From: Bradyrhizobium zhanjiangense
GTDB lineage: Bacteria > Pseudomonadota > Alphaproteobacteria > Rhizobiales > Xanthobacteraceae
NCBI RefSeq assembly: GCF_004114935.1
Contig: NZ_CP022221.1
Span: 3,741,001-3,805,000, forward strand
Length of the DNA stretch: 64,000 nucleotides
Direction of reading: 5' to 3'
This document shows positions 1 through 8,564 of the stretch, piece by piece. Numbering within the stretch: position 1 is the stretch's first letter; the number at the start of each line of letters is the position of its first letter. Position numbers and translations under genes: made by a program. The notes beneath the pieces were generated by a model. The model made no database searches. It saw only the letters and a list, made by a program, of their open reading frames with translations, and was not told the DNA's origin.

Positions 1-2
1 CC

Positions 3-1070
3 AATGCGGTCGTGCTGATCGCAGCACGGCTGGTTCAGGGCCTGGCGGCGGCGATCCTGGTGCCGAATTCTCTTGCGCTGCTCAATCATGCCTATGCGGA
101 CGACCGCGAGCGTGGTCGCGCCGTTGCGGTCTGGGCCGCCGGAGCAAGCCTTGCGCTCACCGCCGGCCCCTTTATCGGCGGCGCGCTGATCACGCTGGTC
201 GGCTGGCGCGCGATCTTCCTGGTCAATCTGCCGATCGGGCTCGCCGGCCTGTGGCTGAGCTGGCGTTACGCCAGCGAGACCACGCGGGCGCGCTCGCGCG
301 AGATCGATCTGCCCGGCCAGCTGGCCGCGATCGGTGCGCTGGGCACGCTCGCCGGTGCAATCATCGAAGGCGGGGCGCTCGGCTGGGACCATCCAGCCGT
401 GATCGCAGCCTTTGTCGGAGCCGCCGTTCTCGCCGTGCTCTTCGTTTGGCGCGAGAGTCGCGCGGCGCAGCCGATGCTGCCGCTGTCGTTGTTCGGCCAC
501 CGGCTGTTCACGCTGACCTCGCTCGTGGGGCTGCTGGTGAACATCGCGATCTACGGCCTGATCTTCGTGCTCAGCCTGTATTTCCAGAGGATCAACGGGC
601 TGTCGGCGTGGTGGACCGGGCTTGCCTTCGTGCCGATGATGGCGGCGGTGCTGCCGGTCAATCTGCTGGCGCCGCGTCTTTCCGAGCGCATCGGCCCGTG
701 TCCGACCATCGTCGTCGGCGCCTGCATCTCGGCACTCGGCTGTCTCGGCCTGCTCTGGATCGAAGCCGGGACCAGCTATTGGACGATCTGCGCGCAGACG
801 ATCGCGATCAGCGGCGGGCTCGGCCTCCTGGTGCCGCCGCTGACGTCGACGCTGCTCGGCAGCGTCGAGAAGGCGCGTTCGGGCATCGCGGCCGGCGTCC
901 TGAACGCGACGCGGCAGACCGGCAGCGTGCTCGGCGTTGCTCTGTTTGGTTCCTTGGTGGCGTCGGACCGTGCGTTCATGACGGGGCTGTATTTGTCGCT
1001 CGTTGTTTCGGCGGCCGTCTTGCTGATCGCCGCCGGCGTGATCGGAATCGGTGCGCCGGCGCGAGGATGA
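3..1070 (+). CDS. MFS drug-type exporter, C-terminal part (5' end outside window)
   Basis: The frame is already open at the left edge (residues before the first possible start read N-A-V), so this is about the last 355 residues of an inner-membrane proton-driven exporter. It shows many hydrophobic helices, and the early segment RLVQGLAAAILVPNSLALL resembles a conserved intramembrane helix of multidrug MFS permeases. A segment near FIGGALITLVGWRAIFLVNL is typical of the 14-helix DHA2 (EmrB/QacA) group. It ends at TGA 1068-1070. The substrate cannot be told from sequence. The next gene follows after 112 bp with no obvious functional link. Family assignment is firm; the subfamily is an inference. 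Confidence 0.85.
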   Translation, partial: NAVVLIAARLVQGLAAAILVPNSLALLNHAYADDRERGRAVAVWAAGASLALTAGPFIGGALITLVGWRAIFLVNLPIGLAGLWLSWRYASETTRARSREIDLPGQLAAIGALGTLAGAIIEGGALGWDHPAVIAAFVGAAVLAVLFVWRESRAAQPMLPLSLFGHRLFTLTSLVGLLVNIAIYGLIFVLSLYFQRINGLSAWWTGLAFVPMMAAVLPVNLLAPRLSERIGPCPTIVVGACISALGCLGLLWIEAGTSYWTICAQTIAISGGLGLLVPPLTSTLLGSVEKARSGIAAGVLNATRQTGSVLGVALFGSLVASDRAFMTGLYLSLVVSAAVLLIAAGVIGIGAPARG

Positions 1071-1182
1071 ACAATGTGAGCGAACGCACACATCTCCTAT
1101 TCACCATTCCCCGAACAGGTTTGTAGCCAGTTACCGATCATCCATCTCTGTCGGGTCAAGTGCCGGTTGATAGGGGCCGGCA

Positions 1183-3582
1183 ATGTATCAAGTTCTCTTT
1201 TGTCTTACCGACGAGCACGATTGGCGACTGGTCGCGCTTGGCGGCGCAGTGTGTCTGCTCGCCAGCGCGGCGGCGATCAGCTTGTTTCAGCGCGCACGCG
1301 CGACGCACGGCCCCGCGCGTCTGGCCTGGATCGCCCTGGATGCCGCCGTCAGCGGATGCGGCATCTGGGCGACGCATTTCATCGCGATGCTCGCCTACGG
1401 GCCGGGCGGCGCCGGCGCCTACAACATCCCAGTGACGCTCCTCTCCTTGATCCTTGCGATCTCCGTGAACTTCGTGGGGCTAAGCATCGCGGTATCGTCC
1501 TCGCGCCCGGTGTGGATCGCCCTTGGCGGCGCGATCGTGGGCAGTGGTGTAGCCGCGATGCATTACACCGGTATGGCGGCGCTGGAGATACCGGCACGGG
1601 TGGACTGGATCGGAAGCACGGTCGCCGCCTCGGTGCTGTTCGGAATCGTCTTTGCCGCCTTCGCATTGTTCATCGCCGCGCGGCGCGACGACCTCTCCCA
1701 TGCACTGACGGCGACCACGCTGCTGACGGTCGCCATCGTCGCGCATCATTTCACCGCGATGGGCGCGGTGCTGCTGACGCCGGATCCGACGCGCGCGATC
1801 AGCGGGCTTTCCATCCCGCCGGCCTCGCTGTCCTTCCTCACCGCCAGCGCCGCGGTCGCCATCATCGCGATTGCGCTCGTAGCCGCGCTGCTCGACCGCC
1901 GCGCCAAGGGCGTACTGGGGCGCCAGCAGATTGTGCTGGACAGCGCGCTCGAGAACATGTCGCAGGGACTGTGCATGTTCGACGCGGACGGCAAGATCAT
2001 CCTGTTCAACGAGCGCTATGCCGCGATGCTTCGTCGTACCGACATCCTGCTCACCGGCCGCCTTCTGGTCGACGTGCTCAGGGAAGAGCAGGCCAAGGGC
2101 CAGTGGCAGGGCGACGCGGATGAATTCTTCGCTCGCCTCGTCGCCGACGCGCGCGAGGGCCGCACCACGACTGACGTCGTCAACCGGTTCGGCCGCTCCA
2201 TCCGCGTCGTCAATCAGCCGATGCAGGGCGGCGGCTGGGTCGCGACCTTCGAGGACATCACCGAATGGCTGGAGGCGCAGGCCAAGATCTCGCACATGGC
2301 GCGCCATGACGCACTGACCAGCCTGCCGAACCGCGTGCTGTTCCACGAACAGCTCGAGCAGGGACTGCGCCGGACCAAGTCGGGCGACCAGCTCGCTGTG
2401 CTTTGTCTCGATCTCGATCACTTCAAGGACATCAACGACTCGCTCGGCCATCCCATCGGCGATGCGCTGCTGAAGGAGGTCGGCCGCAGGCTGAAGATGA
2501 CCGTCGGCGAACACGATACCGTGGCGCGGCTCGGCGGTGACGAGTTCGCGGTGGTCCAGATCGGACGTTCCGAGGAAACCGCTGCGAGGTCCCTTGCCGG
2601 GCGCCTCGTCGAGGTGATCTCGGCGCCCTACGAGATCGACGACCATCAGATCGTGATCGGAGTCTCGATCGGCATCGCGCTGGCGCCGCAGGACGGCAAC
2701 AATCCGGACGAACTCCTGAAGAACGCGGACCTCGCGCTCTACCGCGCCAAGGCGGACGGCCGCGGCACCTATCGCTTCTTCGAGACCGGCATGGATGCCC
2801 GCGCGCAGGCGCGGCGCCTGTTGGAAATGGATCTGCGCGCGGCGCTGCAACGTGACGAGTTCGAGGTGTACTATCAGCCGATCCGTGACGTCGCGAGCGG
2901 CCGTGTCGTCGCCTTCGAGGCGCTGCTGCGTTGGAATCACCCGCAGCGCGGGCTGATCGCACCGATCAGCTTCATCCCGCTGGCCGAGGAAACCGGACTG
3001 ATCGTTCAGCTCGGCGAGTTCGTGCTGCGTTCCGCCTGCACCGACGCGGCGACCTGGCCCGACGATGTCGACGTCGCCGTCAATCTCTCGCCGGTGCAGT
3101 TCAAGAGTCCGAACCTGATCGCATCGGTGACCGAGGCGCTGGCCGCCTCGGGACTCGATGCGCGCCGCCTCGAGCTCGAGATCACCGAATCGGTGCTGCT
3201 TCAGAACAGCGAGGCGACGCTGACGACCCTGCACGAGTTGCGCGCCATGGGCGTGCGGATCTCGCTCGACGATTTCGGCACCGGCTATTCGTCGCTGAGT
3301 TATTTGCGCAGCTTCCCGTTCGACAAGATTAAGATCGACCGCTCGTTCGTGTCGGAGCTGGCGACGCGCGAGGATTCCATGGCGATCATCCGCGCAGTGA
3401 CCGGCCTCGGCCGCAGCCTCGGTATCGTCACGACTGCGGAAGGCGTCGAGAACGACGCGCAGCTCGAGCTGCTCCGGCGCGAAGGCTGCACCCAGGCGCA
3501 GGGCTATCTGTTCAGCAAGCCGCGGCCTGCTTCCGATGTGGCGATGATGCTGGACGGCCCGCGGCTACGCGCGTCGGCTTGA
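1183..3582 (+). CDS. MHYT-PAS-GGDEF-EAL cyclic-di-GMP turnover protein
   Basis: This 799-residue inner-membrane signalling protein starts at ATG 1183. Residues 1-240 form an MHYT sensor of seven predicted helices, with the motifs ATHFIAM, AMHYTGM and AHHFTAM; such motifs are proposed to bind copper and sense diatomic gases. A PAS-like segment (about 250-365) follows. The diguanylate cyclase signature GGDEF is intact at 451-455, but no RxxD inhibitory site precedes it. The EAL phosphodiesterase motif is at 579-581 and DDFGTGYSS at about 696, with KIDRSF downstream. Both catalytic domains therefore look competent, and the net direction of activity cannot be predicted. It stands alone, and such proteins commonly control the switch between motility and attachment. 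Confidence 0.93.
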   Translation: MYQVLFCLTDEHDWRLVALGGAVCLLASAAAISLFQRARATHGPARLAWIALDAAVSGCGIWATHFIAMLAYGPGGAGAYNIPVTLLSLILAISVNFVGLSIAVSSSRPVWIALGGAIVGSGVAAMHYTGMAALEIPARVDWIGSTVAASVLFGIVFAAFALFIAARRDDLSHALTATTLLTVAIVAHHFTAMGAVLLTPDPTRAISGLSIPPASLSFLTASAAVAIIAIALVAALLDRRAKGVLGRQQIVLDSALENMSQGLCMFDADGKIILFNERYAAMLRRTDILLTGRLLVDVLREEQAKGQWQGDADEFFARLVADAREGRTTTDVVNRFGRSIRVVNQPMQGGGWVATFEDITEWLEAQAKISHMARHDALTSLPNRVLFHEQLEQGLRRTKSGDQLAVLCLDLDHFKDINDSLGHPIGDALLKEVGRRLKMTVGEHDTVARLGGDEFAVVQIGRSEETAARSLAGRLVEVISAPYEIDDHQIVIGVSIGIALAPQDGNNPDELLKNADLALYRAKADGRGTYRFFETGMDARAQARRLLEMDLRAALQRDEFEVYYQPIRDVASGRVVAFEALLRWNHPQRGLIAPISFIPLAEETGLIVQLGEFVLRSACTDAATWPDDVDVAVNLSPVQFKSPNLIASVTEALAASGLDARRLELEITESVLLQNSEATLTTLHELRAMGVRISLDDFGTGYSSLSYLRSFPFDKIKIDRSFVSELATREDSMAIIRAVTGLGRSLGIVTTAEGVENDAQLELLRREGCTQAQGYLFSKPRPASDVAMMLDGPRLRASA

Positions 3583-3586
3583 TGGT

Positions 3587-4021
3587 CTAGCCGCGGCGCA
3601 GTGCGAAATGCGCGCCGCAAAATGCCATCACGGCGCCGAGACACAGCGCAGCGAGCCCGGTCAGCACGCTCGAGACGGTCGGGATCGGGGTCGGTGCCGA
3701 GGCCACCTGGCCCGCGCCCGCAAGCAGCAGCACGCCGACCGCGATCAGGAATTGGCGCATCCGTTGCGGGATCTGTCCGGAAATCGCGCTCTGCATCATG
3801 GTCGCCGTGAAATAGCCGCCGGAAAAGCCGACGGTCGCGATCAGCCACCAGGCGATTGCCGCGCCGGCCGGGATGAACTCATGCGCGTCGGAGCGCCAGA
3901 GGCCGCCGAGGTCGAGCCCGTAGCGCGCGCCCAGCATGTGCACCGCGAGCGCGAGCAGCACGCCGGAGATCATTGCAGCGCCGAGAATCAGGCGGCGCGG
4001 AAAAAAGGTCGTCTCAGCCAT
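3587..4021 (-). CDS. Small conserved membrane protein, unknown function
   Basis: A 144-residue protein with three or four hydrophobic helices (about 10-30, 50-75, 88-107 and 115-138). I chose the ATG at 4021 because the sequence from MAETTFFPRR onward looks like a normal membrane protein start, while the upstream extension to 4129 is Arg-rich and uncharacteristic. It ends 4 bp from the convergent cyclic-di-GMP gene. It is divergent from another small membrane protein, with 79 bp between the two starts. I recognise no named family or catalytic residues. Confidence 0.6.
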   Translation of the reverse strand: MAETTFFPRRLILGAAMISGVLLALAVHMLGARYGLDLGGLWRSDAHEFIPAGAAIAWWLIATVGFSGGYFTATMMQSAISGQIPQRMRQFLIAVGVLLLAGAGQVASAPTPIPTVSSVLTGLAALCLGAVMAFCGAHFALRRG

Positions 4022-4100
4022 GCCCCGCTTGTAGGATGGGCGAGGGCGGTCGCGCAAGCGGATCGCGAACCGGATCGCGCGGACGGGATTGATTGTCGAG

Positions 4101-4682
4101 ATGCAGGTTTCGGATGCTGGGGCAGTCACGAGCTATGCCTACAAGGCGTCGCTGATCGGCTCGGCACATCGCTTCGAGCTGACGGAGCAGGGGCTGTCCT
4201 GGCACGTCGCCGGGCGCTCCGCGGTGTGGCGCTATGACGAGATCAGCGCGATTCGGCTGTCGTTTCGCCCGGTGTCGATGCAGCAGCACCGCTTTCGTGC
4301 CGACGTCAGCCACGCCAGCGGTGGGCGTATCGCGATCCTGTCGACGAGCTGGCAGACCGCGGCGCTGATGGCGCCGCAGGACAGCGGCTTTCGCGCTTTT
4401 CTCGTCGCGCTGCATGAGCGGATGGCGAAGGCGGGGAGCCGGGCGACGCTGAGCGCGGGCCTCGGCCGCAAGACCTATGCGGCGGTGCTGGCTTTCCTGG
4501 CGGTGCTGACGGTGGCGATGGCGGGTCTGTTGATCCGCGCGCTGATGATCGGCGAGTTCGCCGGCGCGCTGTTCATCCTCGGCTTTGCCGCCCTGTTCGC
4601 CTGGCAGGTCGGCGGCTTCGTGTGGCGCAACCAGCCGCGGAGCTACAGCTTCGATCAACTGCCCCGGTCCTTGCTGCCATAG
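4101..4682 (+). CDS. Hypothetical protein with PH-like N-terminus and two C-terminal membrane helices
   Basis: A 193-residue protein. The first 110 residues are beta-rich (RFELTEQGLSWHVAGRSAVW then RYDEISAIRLSFRP), which recalls bacterial pleckstrin-homology-like domains; this is only a visual resemblance. Two hydrophobic helices follow at about 133-153 and 157-175. ATG 4101 was preferred to an in-frame TTG four codons upstream. It is divergent from the small membrane gene on its left and ends 8 bp from the convergent MocR gene. No function can be assigned. Confidence 0.6.
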   Translation: MQVSDAGAVTSYAYKASLIGSAHRFELTEQGLSWHVAGRSAVWRYDEISAIRLSFRPVSMQQHRFRADVSHASGGRIAILSTSWQTAALMAPQDSGFRAFLVALHERMAKAGSRATLSAGLGRKTYAAVLAFLAVLTVAMAGLLIRALMIGEFAGALFILGFAALFAWQVGGFVWRNQPRSYSFDQLPRSLLP

Positions 4683-4690
4683 ACCGATCG

Positions 4691-6034
4691 CTACTCCGTC
4701 GAGTCGAGATCCTCTTCCTTGGTGCCGAGCAGCGACACGATCGTGCGCAGGCCGGAATCGAGCTGTTCGGGCGACGGCGGAGCGAGCGCGAGCCGCACCG
4801 CATTCGGTGCATGACCATGCGCGATTGCGAAGGTCGAGGACGGCGTCAGCGCGATGCCGCGCCGGGCCGCCGCCGCGACGAAGGTCTGCGAACGCCAATG
4901 CGGCGGCAGTGTCAGCCAGAGATGGTATGAGCGCGGGTCGGCGGCGAGTTGGTAGCCCGCCAAAAGCCTTGCCGCGGTCTGCTGGCGGCGCGCGGCGTCA
5001 ATGCGCTTCAGCCGCGTCAGCTCGGCGACGGTGCCGTCGGCCATCAGCCGCTGCCCGGATGCGAGCGCGTGGCCGGAGGCGATCCAGCCACCGGTGCGGA
5101 CCGCGCTCATCACGCTTTCGCGTAAGTGAGGCGGTGTGACGAGGATGCCGAGCGCGAGGCCCGGCGCGACCTTCTTGGACAGGCTGTCGATCACGATGCA
5201 GCGGTCCGGACCGAGTGCGGCGAGCGGCGTGTCGTCGGCGAGGAAGCCGTAGACGGTGTCCTCGATAATGGTGAGATCGAGCTTTTCGGCAACCCGCATG
5301 ATGTCGGCGCGCCGCGTCGCGTTCATGGTGACGCCGAGCGGGTTCTGGATGATGGGCTGGAGATACAGCGCCGACAGGTGCGCCTCGCGATGCGCCTTCT
5401 GGATCGCGTCGGGGCGCGCGCCGTGCTCGTCCATGGGAAGCGGGACCAGCGTCACGCCGAGCCGCGCGGCGATGCTCTTGATGTAAGGATAGGTCAGCGC
5501 CTCGACGCCGCAGCGGCCGCCGGTGGGAACGAGTGCTGCGAGCGCGGCCGCGAGTGATTGCTTGCCGTTGGCGGTGAAGACGATCTGCTCGGCCTGTGGC
5601 GTAAAATCCTTGCGCGAGAGATAGGCGGCGGCCGCAACACGCGCGCTCTTGGTGCCGGTGCTGGTCGAGACGCGCAGCGCGGATTCGAGCGCATCGACGC
5701 GCTCGAGCCCCGCAAGGCTCTTGGCGATCATCGCCCATTGCTGCGGCAGCAGCGGGTAATTGACTTCAAAGTTGATGCGCGCGTCGGCCGGCTCGCTGAT
5801 CGTCTCGACCTCGCGCCTGATGTCGCCGGAGATGAAGGTGCCGCGGCCGACCTCGCCGACCACGAGTCCGCGGCGGAGCAATTCCGTGTAAACCCGGCTC
5901 GCGGTCGAGACCGCGATACCGCGGTCATAGGCAAAATTGCGCTGCGGCGGCAGCCGGTCGCCGGGCCTTAACGTGCCGTTAGCGATGTCGACGGCAATGG
6001 CATCGGCAAGCTTCACGTACTCGAACTTGGACAT
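4691..6034 (-). CDS. MocR-type regulator: GntR winged helix fused to aminotransferase-like domain
   Basis: A 447-residue fusion regulator. Residues 1-75 are a GntR-type winged helix-turn-helix (GDRLPPQRNFAYDRGIAVST is the recognition region). From about 95 to the end it is a fold-type-I aminotransferase domain with the PLP-anchoring lysine in DSLSKKVAPG. MocR proteins usually bind PLP or an amino-aldimine and act as DNA-bound switches rather than enzymes. ATG 6034 fits the GntR start; an extension to 6085 would run through the operator repeats. It is divergent from a DUF1127 gene, an arrangement I recall for yjiR and yjiS of E. coli. It probably regulates that neighbour and itself. Confidence 0.9.
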   Translation of the reverse strand: MSKFEYVKLADAIAVDIANGTLRPGDRLPPQRNFAYDRGIAVSTASRVYTELLRRGLVVGEVGRGTFISGDIRREVETISEPADARINFEVNYPLLPQQWAMIAKSLAGLERVDALESALRVSTSTGTKSARVAAAAYLSRKDFTPQAEQIVFTANGKQSLAAALAALVPTGGRCGVEALTYPYIKSIAARLGVTLVPLPMDEHGARPDAIQKAHREAHLSALYLQPIIQNPLGVTMNATRRADIMRVAEKLDLTIIEDTVYGFLADDTPLAALGPDRCIVIDSLSKKVAPGLALGILVTPPHLRESVMSAVRTGGWIASGHALASGQRLMADGTVAELTRLKRIDAARRQQTAARLLAGYQLAADPRSYHLWLTLPPHWRSQTFVAAAARRGIALTPSSTFAIAHGHAPNAVRLALAPPSPEQLDSGLRTIVSLLGTKEEDLDSTE

Positions 6035-6036
6035 TA

Positions 6037-6074
6037 TTGCACCGAGAGCAATGTTTTCCTTGCTCCGAGCAATG
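6037..6074. promoter_or_regulatory. Two direct repeats, likely MocR operator
   Basis: TTGCACCGAGAGCAATG (6037-6053) and TTGCTCCGAGCAATG (6060-6074) are direct repeats starting 23 bp apart. The second contains a perfect inverted repeat, TTGCTC-C-GAGCAA. They abut the start codon of the MocR gene and lie in the gap it shares with the divergent DUF1127 gene. Direct-repeat operators of about this spacing are known for MocR family members such as PdxR and GabR. Assignment to this regulator is an inference from position and symmetry. Confidence 0.65.
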
Positions 6075-6220
6075 TACTGGAGCATTTAGGTTCCATCAAG
6101 TTCCGCGATTGAGCCGAGGAGAGCGAGAGCAATCCGACGGCAAATGAGGTGCAAGCGCTCGAAGCGTCTGCGCCAACGGCATCGGATTCGCCGCGCGGGA
6201 CGACAGGCCGGAGAAGAACA

Positions 6221-6457
6221 ATGACCACGATCTCGCAAACTGCCGGGCAGAGTTTACGCCCATCCCCATCGAGCGGATTTTTCAGCATGCTCGCTGGCGC
6301 CGTCTACGCGCTGTTCGATCGCTTGGAGCGCCGCTCCGCCGTCAAGACGCTGAACGAGCTCGACGACCGCGCCCTGCGCGACATCGGGATCACGCGCAGC
6401 CAGATCGAGGACGCGGTCTACGGCCAGTTCAAGGCCGAGCTGACGCGGTATTTGTGA
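6221..6457 (+). CDS. DUF1127 (YjiS-like) small protein
   Basis: A 78-residue protein. The C-terminal 45 residues carry the DUF1127 signature: RRSAVKTLNELDDRALRDIG followed by ITRSQIEDAVYG. The start is ATG 6221, placed 8-9 bp after a good GGAGAAG ribosome-binding site; an upstream in-frame GTG at 6149 has no such site. Small DUF1127 proteins in alphaproteobacteria have been linked to RNA turnover and to phosphate or carbon metabolism, but the function of this one is unknown. It is transcribed away from the MocR gene across the repeat operator, which suggests it is the regulated target. Confidence 0.85.
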   Translation: MTTISQTAGQSLRPSPSSGFFSMLAGAVYALFDRLERRSAVKTLNELDDRALRDIGITRSQIEDAVYGQFKAELTRYL

Positions 6458-6495
6458 GGCAATGATAATGGCGGAGGGTGGCTGACCCCTTCGCG

Positions 6496-6630
6496 TGTCC
6501 CGGACGCGCTGCAGCGTTTACGCTGCTGCGCGGAACCGGGACCCAGCAAGCCAAGCATTCGCTGCCGCATGGGCCCCGGCTCTGCAGCGCACCGCTGAAG
6601 AAGCGCCGCGCTGCGTCCGGGGCATGAGAG
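6496..6630. repeat. Dispersed palindromic repeat, TGTCCCGGACGCG type
   Basis: A non-coding segment that begins TGTCCCGGACGCGCTGCAGC and ends with the near-complement GCTGCGTCCGGGGCATGAGA. The middle has further complementary GGGACCCAG and GGGCCCCGG blocks. This long imperfect hairpin matches, from memory, a repeat class that is widespread in Bradyrhizobium genomes. It lies 38 bp beyond the DUF1127 stop. Confidence 0.55.
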
Positions 6631-6659
6631 CGGAGTTTGTCGCGCAACTGTTTCAACAT

Positions 6660-6746
6660 CGTCATTGCGAGCGCAGCGAAGCAATCCAGAATCCCTCGGC
6701 GGAAAGACTCTGGATTGCTTCGTCGCAAGCGCTCCTCGCAATGACG
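6660..6746. repeat. REP-like palindromic element, copy 1
   Basis: An 87-bp imperfect palindrome. The left arm is CGTCATTGCGAGCGCAGCGA then AGCAATCCAGA; the right arm reads TCTGGATTGCTTCGTCGCAA and ends CTCCTCGCAATGACG. Copies of the same family occur at 37341-37427, 56690-56776 and 60129-60209, and a truncated one at 38815-38860. It lies directly before a longer non-coding repeat. Confidence 0.85.
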
Positions 6747-7280
6747 GAATATGTGGATGGCACTGTCCTTCCTCTAACGTACATTTCAATCGCAGACACA
6801 CCCTCGCATCCTCGCGGCTTGTTCGCCCGAGCTTTGCTTCGTCGCCTTGCCTTCAATGCAAGAGGGCGCAGGGAAGACCGGGAGCCGGTTGGCTCCTATG
6901 GACCGCCATGCCAAGAGCAGATTGCGTGTGCTTCAATGCATAGCGGGAAACAGGGCAACCGGAAGCATCCCGGCCTTCCCTGCGCAGTGGTTGGAACGGC
7001 TTATGTCGCGCTCTCCCCGGGGAGCGATGCACTATTGCCCCCGTCGGCTTGCGGATCGCTGATGCTGCGAACCCGGTCGGGCCGCCTCATCACCGCCAGA
7101 CTTGGCGCACAGAACCCGGACGCCAGGACCACACGATTTGGCCGTACGCGAACCGCACCTGTCGTTGGCGTGACGCTTTCGCTCACGGTTGCCCGCCCTG
7201 CGAAGCCTTTCGCGCCGGTATGGTCAACGTCCACCGCCGCCCGACCTGCGTTCGCGACGATCGCGATACGCCCCTCTTCC
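6747..7280 (+). repeat. Long non-coding dispersed repeat, copy 1 (about 530 bp)
   Basis: This stretch has no convincing gene but aligns along its length with 37428-38005. Shared blocks include CATCCTCGCGGC, GGCGCAGGGAAG, CATCCCGGCCTTCCCTGCGC, GGGGAGCGATGCACTATTGC, ACCCGGTCGGGC, GTCAGGACCACACGA-like text, and CGACGATCGCGATACGCCC-like text. It holds a long inverted repeat (arms 6866-6882 and 6969-6985). Open frames in it (up to 284 codons) look spurious because they do not keep protein similarity between the copies. The last 150 bp before the stress-protein gene hold nothing I recognise. Confidence 0.7.
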
Positions 7281-7439
7281 TCGGGCCGGGTTGCGGCGAC
7301 ACATACGCCGTTTCCGAATTTCGGTAAAGCGGAATATTTTGGATGGTAGGCATTGACCGACAGTTGGGGTGTTTTGCCCGACAGGGCGACGCAAGGTCTT
7401 GTAGCCCGAGCAATAGGCGGACGGCGTTTGCTGCAACCC

Positions 7440-7865
7440 TCAGTGCCTGACCACCAGCACTGAGCATTTGGCATAGCGCACGACGTGTCCGGCGTTGGAG
7501 CCGAGGAAATAGGTGCGCATCGCTGGCCGGTGCGAGGTCATTACGATCAGGTCGGCTTTCATGTGCGCCGCTTCTTCCAGGATCTCGTGATAGATGCCGC
7601 CCTGGCGCACCACGCTGGAGATACGGGAGGGCTCGATCCCGGACTCGCGCGCGACGATGGCGAGGGCCTCCTCCGAGGTCTGGCGCTGCTGCTCGTCGAA
7701 ATCGGCCGGCACGTATTCGGCCAGCATCACCGGCGTCATCGGCAGCACGTTGAGCAGGCGTACCGTGCCGCTCCAGGTCTGAGACAACGTCGCCGCGGTT
7801 GCGATCGCCGGCTTGGCGAGATCGGTGTCGGCGAGGTCGATGGGCACGAGGATGGACTTGAACAT
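7440..7865 (-). CDS. Universal stress protein (UspA family)
   Basis: A 141-residue cytoplasmic protein with the alpha/beta Usp fold. It starts MFKSILVPIDLAD at ATG 7865, and the conserved aspartate of the nucleotide site is the D in PIDLAD. The C-terminal nucleotide-binding loop appears as LGSNAGHVVRYAKCSVLVVR, close to the family G-x2-G-x9-(S/T) pattern, so it is probably an ATP-binding type. It is 69 bp downstream of the phosphatase gene on the same strand. Its stress signal and partner are not visible from sequence. Confidence 0.9.
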   Translation of the reverse strand: MFKSILVPIDLADTDLAKPAIATAATLSQTWSGTVRLLNVLPMTPVMLAEYVPADFDEQQRQTSEEALAIVARESGIEPSRISSVVRQGGIYHEILEEAAHMKADLIVMTSHRPAMRTYFLGSNAGHVVRYAKCSVLVVRH

Positions 7866-7934
7866 CTGCGCCTCCAGTCTTCCAGTCAGCACCTCTTAAG
7901 CTGAATCAACCGGTCGAGACCGCGCCCGCGCGTC

Positions 7935-8471
7935 TCATCCTGATCGAAGCAGCTTGGGGCTGACGAATAGCACCAGTTTGCCGCGGCGGTAGGCCACGTC
8001 ACCCCAATCCTTGACGTCAAAGTCGAAGATCGCAAGCCCCGCTGTGGGCAGGTTGTGGCCGAGTGCCCTGGCTCCGGCCGGGTCGCCGCCGCCCGTCAGC
8101 ATCAGCGCGACCTCGTGCATGCCGGGATTGTGGCCGATCAGCAGCAATCGCTTCGGGTCGGCCGGCGCGGTTGCAGTGCGAATGGCTTCCAGGATCTGCG
8201 CGGGATCGGCGCCATAGAGTTCCGGCAGGACCTCGACCTGCGGCGCCGCGACGCGGTCCTTCATTGCCTTCCAGGCGATGTCCCAGGTCTGTCGGGCCCG
8301 GACGGCATGCGACACCAGCACGGTATCGGGGAAGGGCGGATGGGCGGCGATCCAGTCGCCCATCTGCGCAGCATCCCTGTGGCCACGGTCGTCGAGGCGG
8401 CGATCCTGGTCACGGCCGCTCGGCGCGTCGGTCTCGGTCTTGGCGTGACGCAGCAGCATCAAACGGCGCAT
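7935..8471 (-). CDS. SixA-like histidine phosphatase
   Basis: A 178-residue cytoplasmic member of the histidine phosphatase superfamily. The catalytic motif RHAKTE is at residues 8-13, which is the RHG-type RHAK signature of the SixA branch. The second catalytic histidine is in LLIGHNPGMHEVA, with supporting arginines in VRARQTWDIA. SixA removes phosphate from phosphohistidine in phosphorelay or PTS proteins; the substrate here is unknown. It is divergent from the oxidoreductase gene with a 93-bp gap and may be cotranscribed with the stress-protein gene. Confidence 0.85.
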   Translation of the reverse strand: MRRLMLLRHAKTETDAPSGRDQDRRLDDRGHRDAAQMGDWIAAHPPFPDTVLVSHAVRARQTWDIAWKAMKDRVAAPQVEVLPELYGADPAQILEAIRTATAPADPKRLLLIGHNPGMHEVALMLTGGGDPAGARALGHNLPTAGLAIFDFDVKDWGDVAYRRGKLVLFVSPKLLRSG

Positions 8472-8564
8472 GGCATTCTCGAATCGTTACGCATCCAGGA
8501 TAATCTACAGGCGCGGGTTGAGGACAAGGTGACAAGCGCCCGATCGGTCCTTTAAGAAAACGAC

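Noticed and set aside
1480..3234. 584-codon open frame on the minus strand opposite the GGDEF-EAL gene
   Set aside because: It is the antisense shadow of a gene with clear domains; it is Arg/Asp/His-rich without any recognisable fold, as expected from high-GC codon bias.
6495..7349. 284-codon open frame in the repeat block
   Set aside because: It crosses three unrelated non-coding repeats, and the equivalent frame is not kept in the second copy at 37428-38005.
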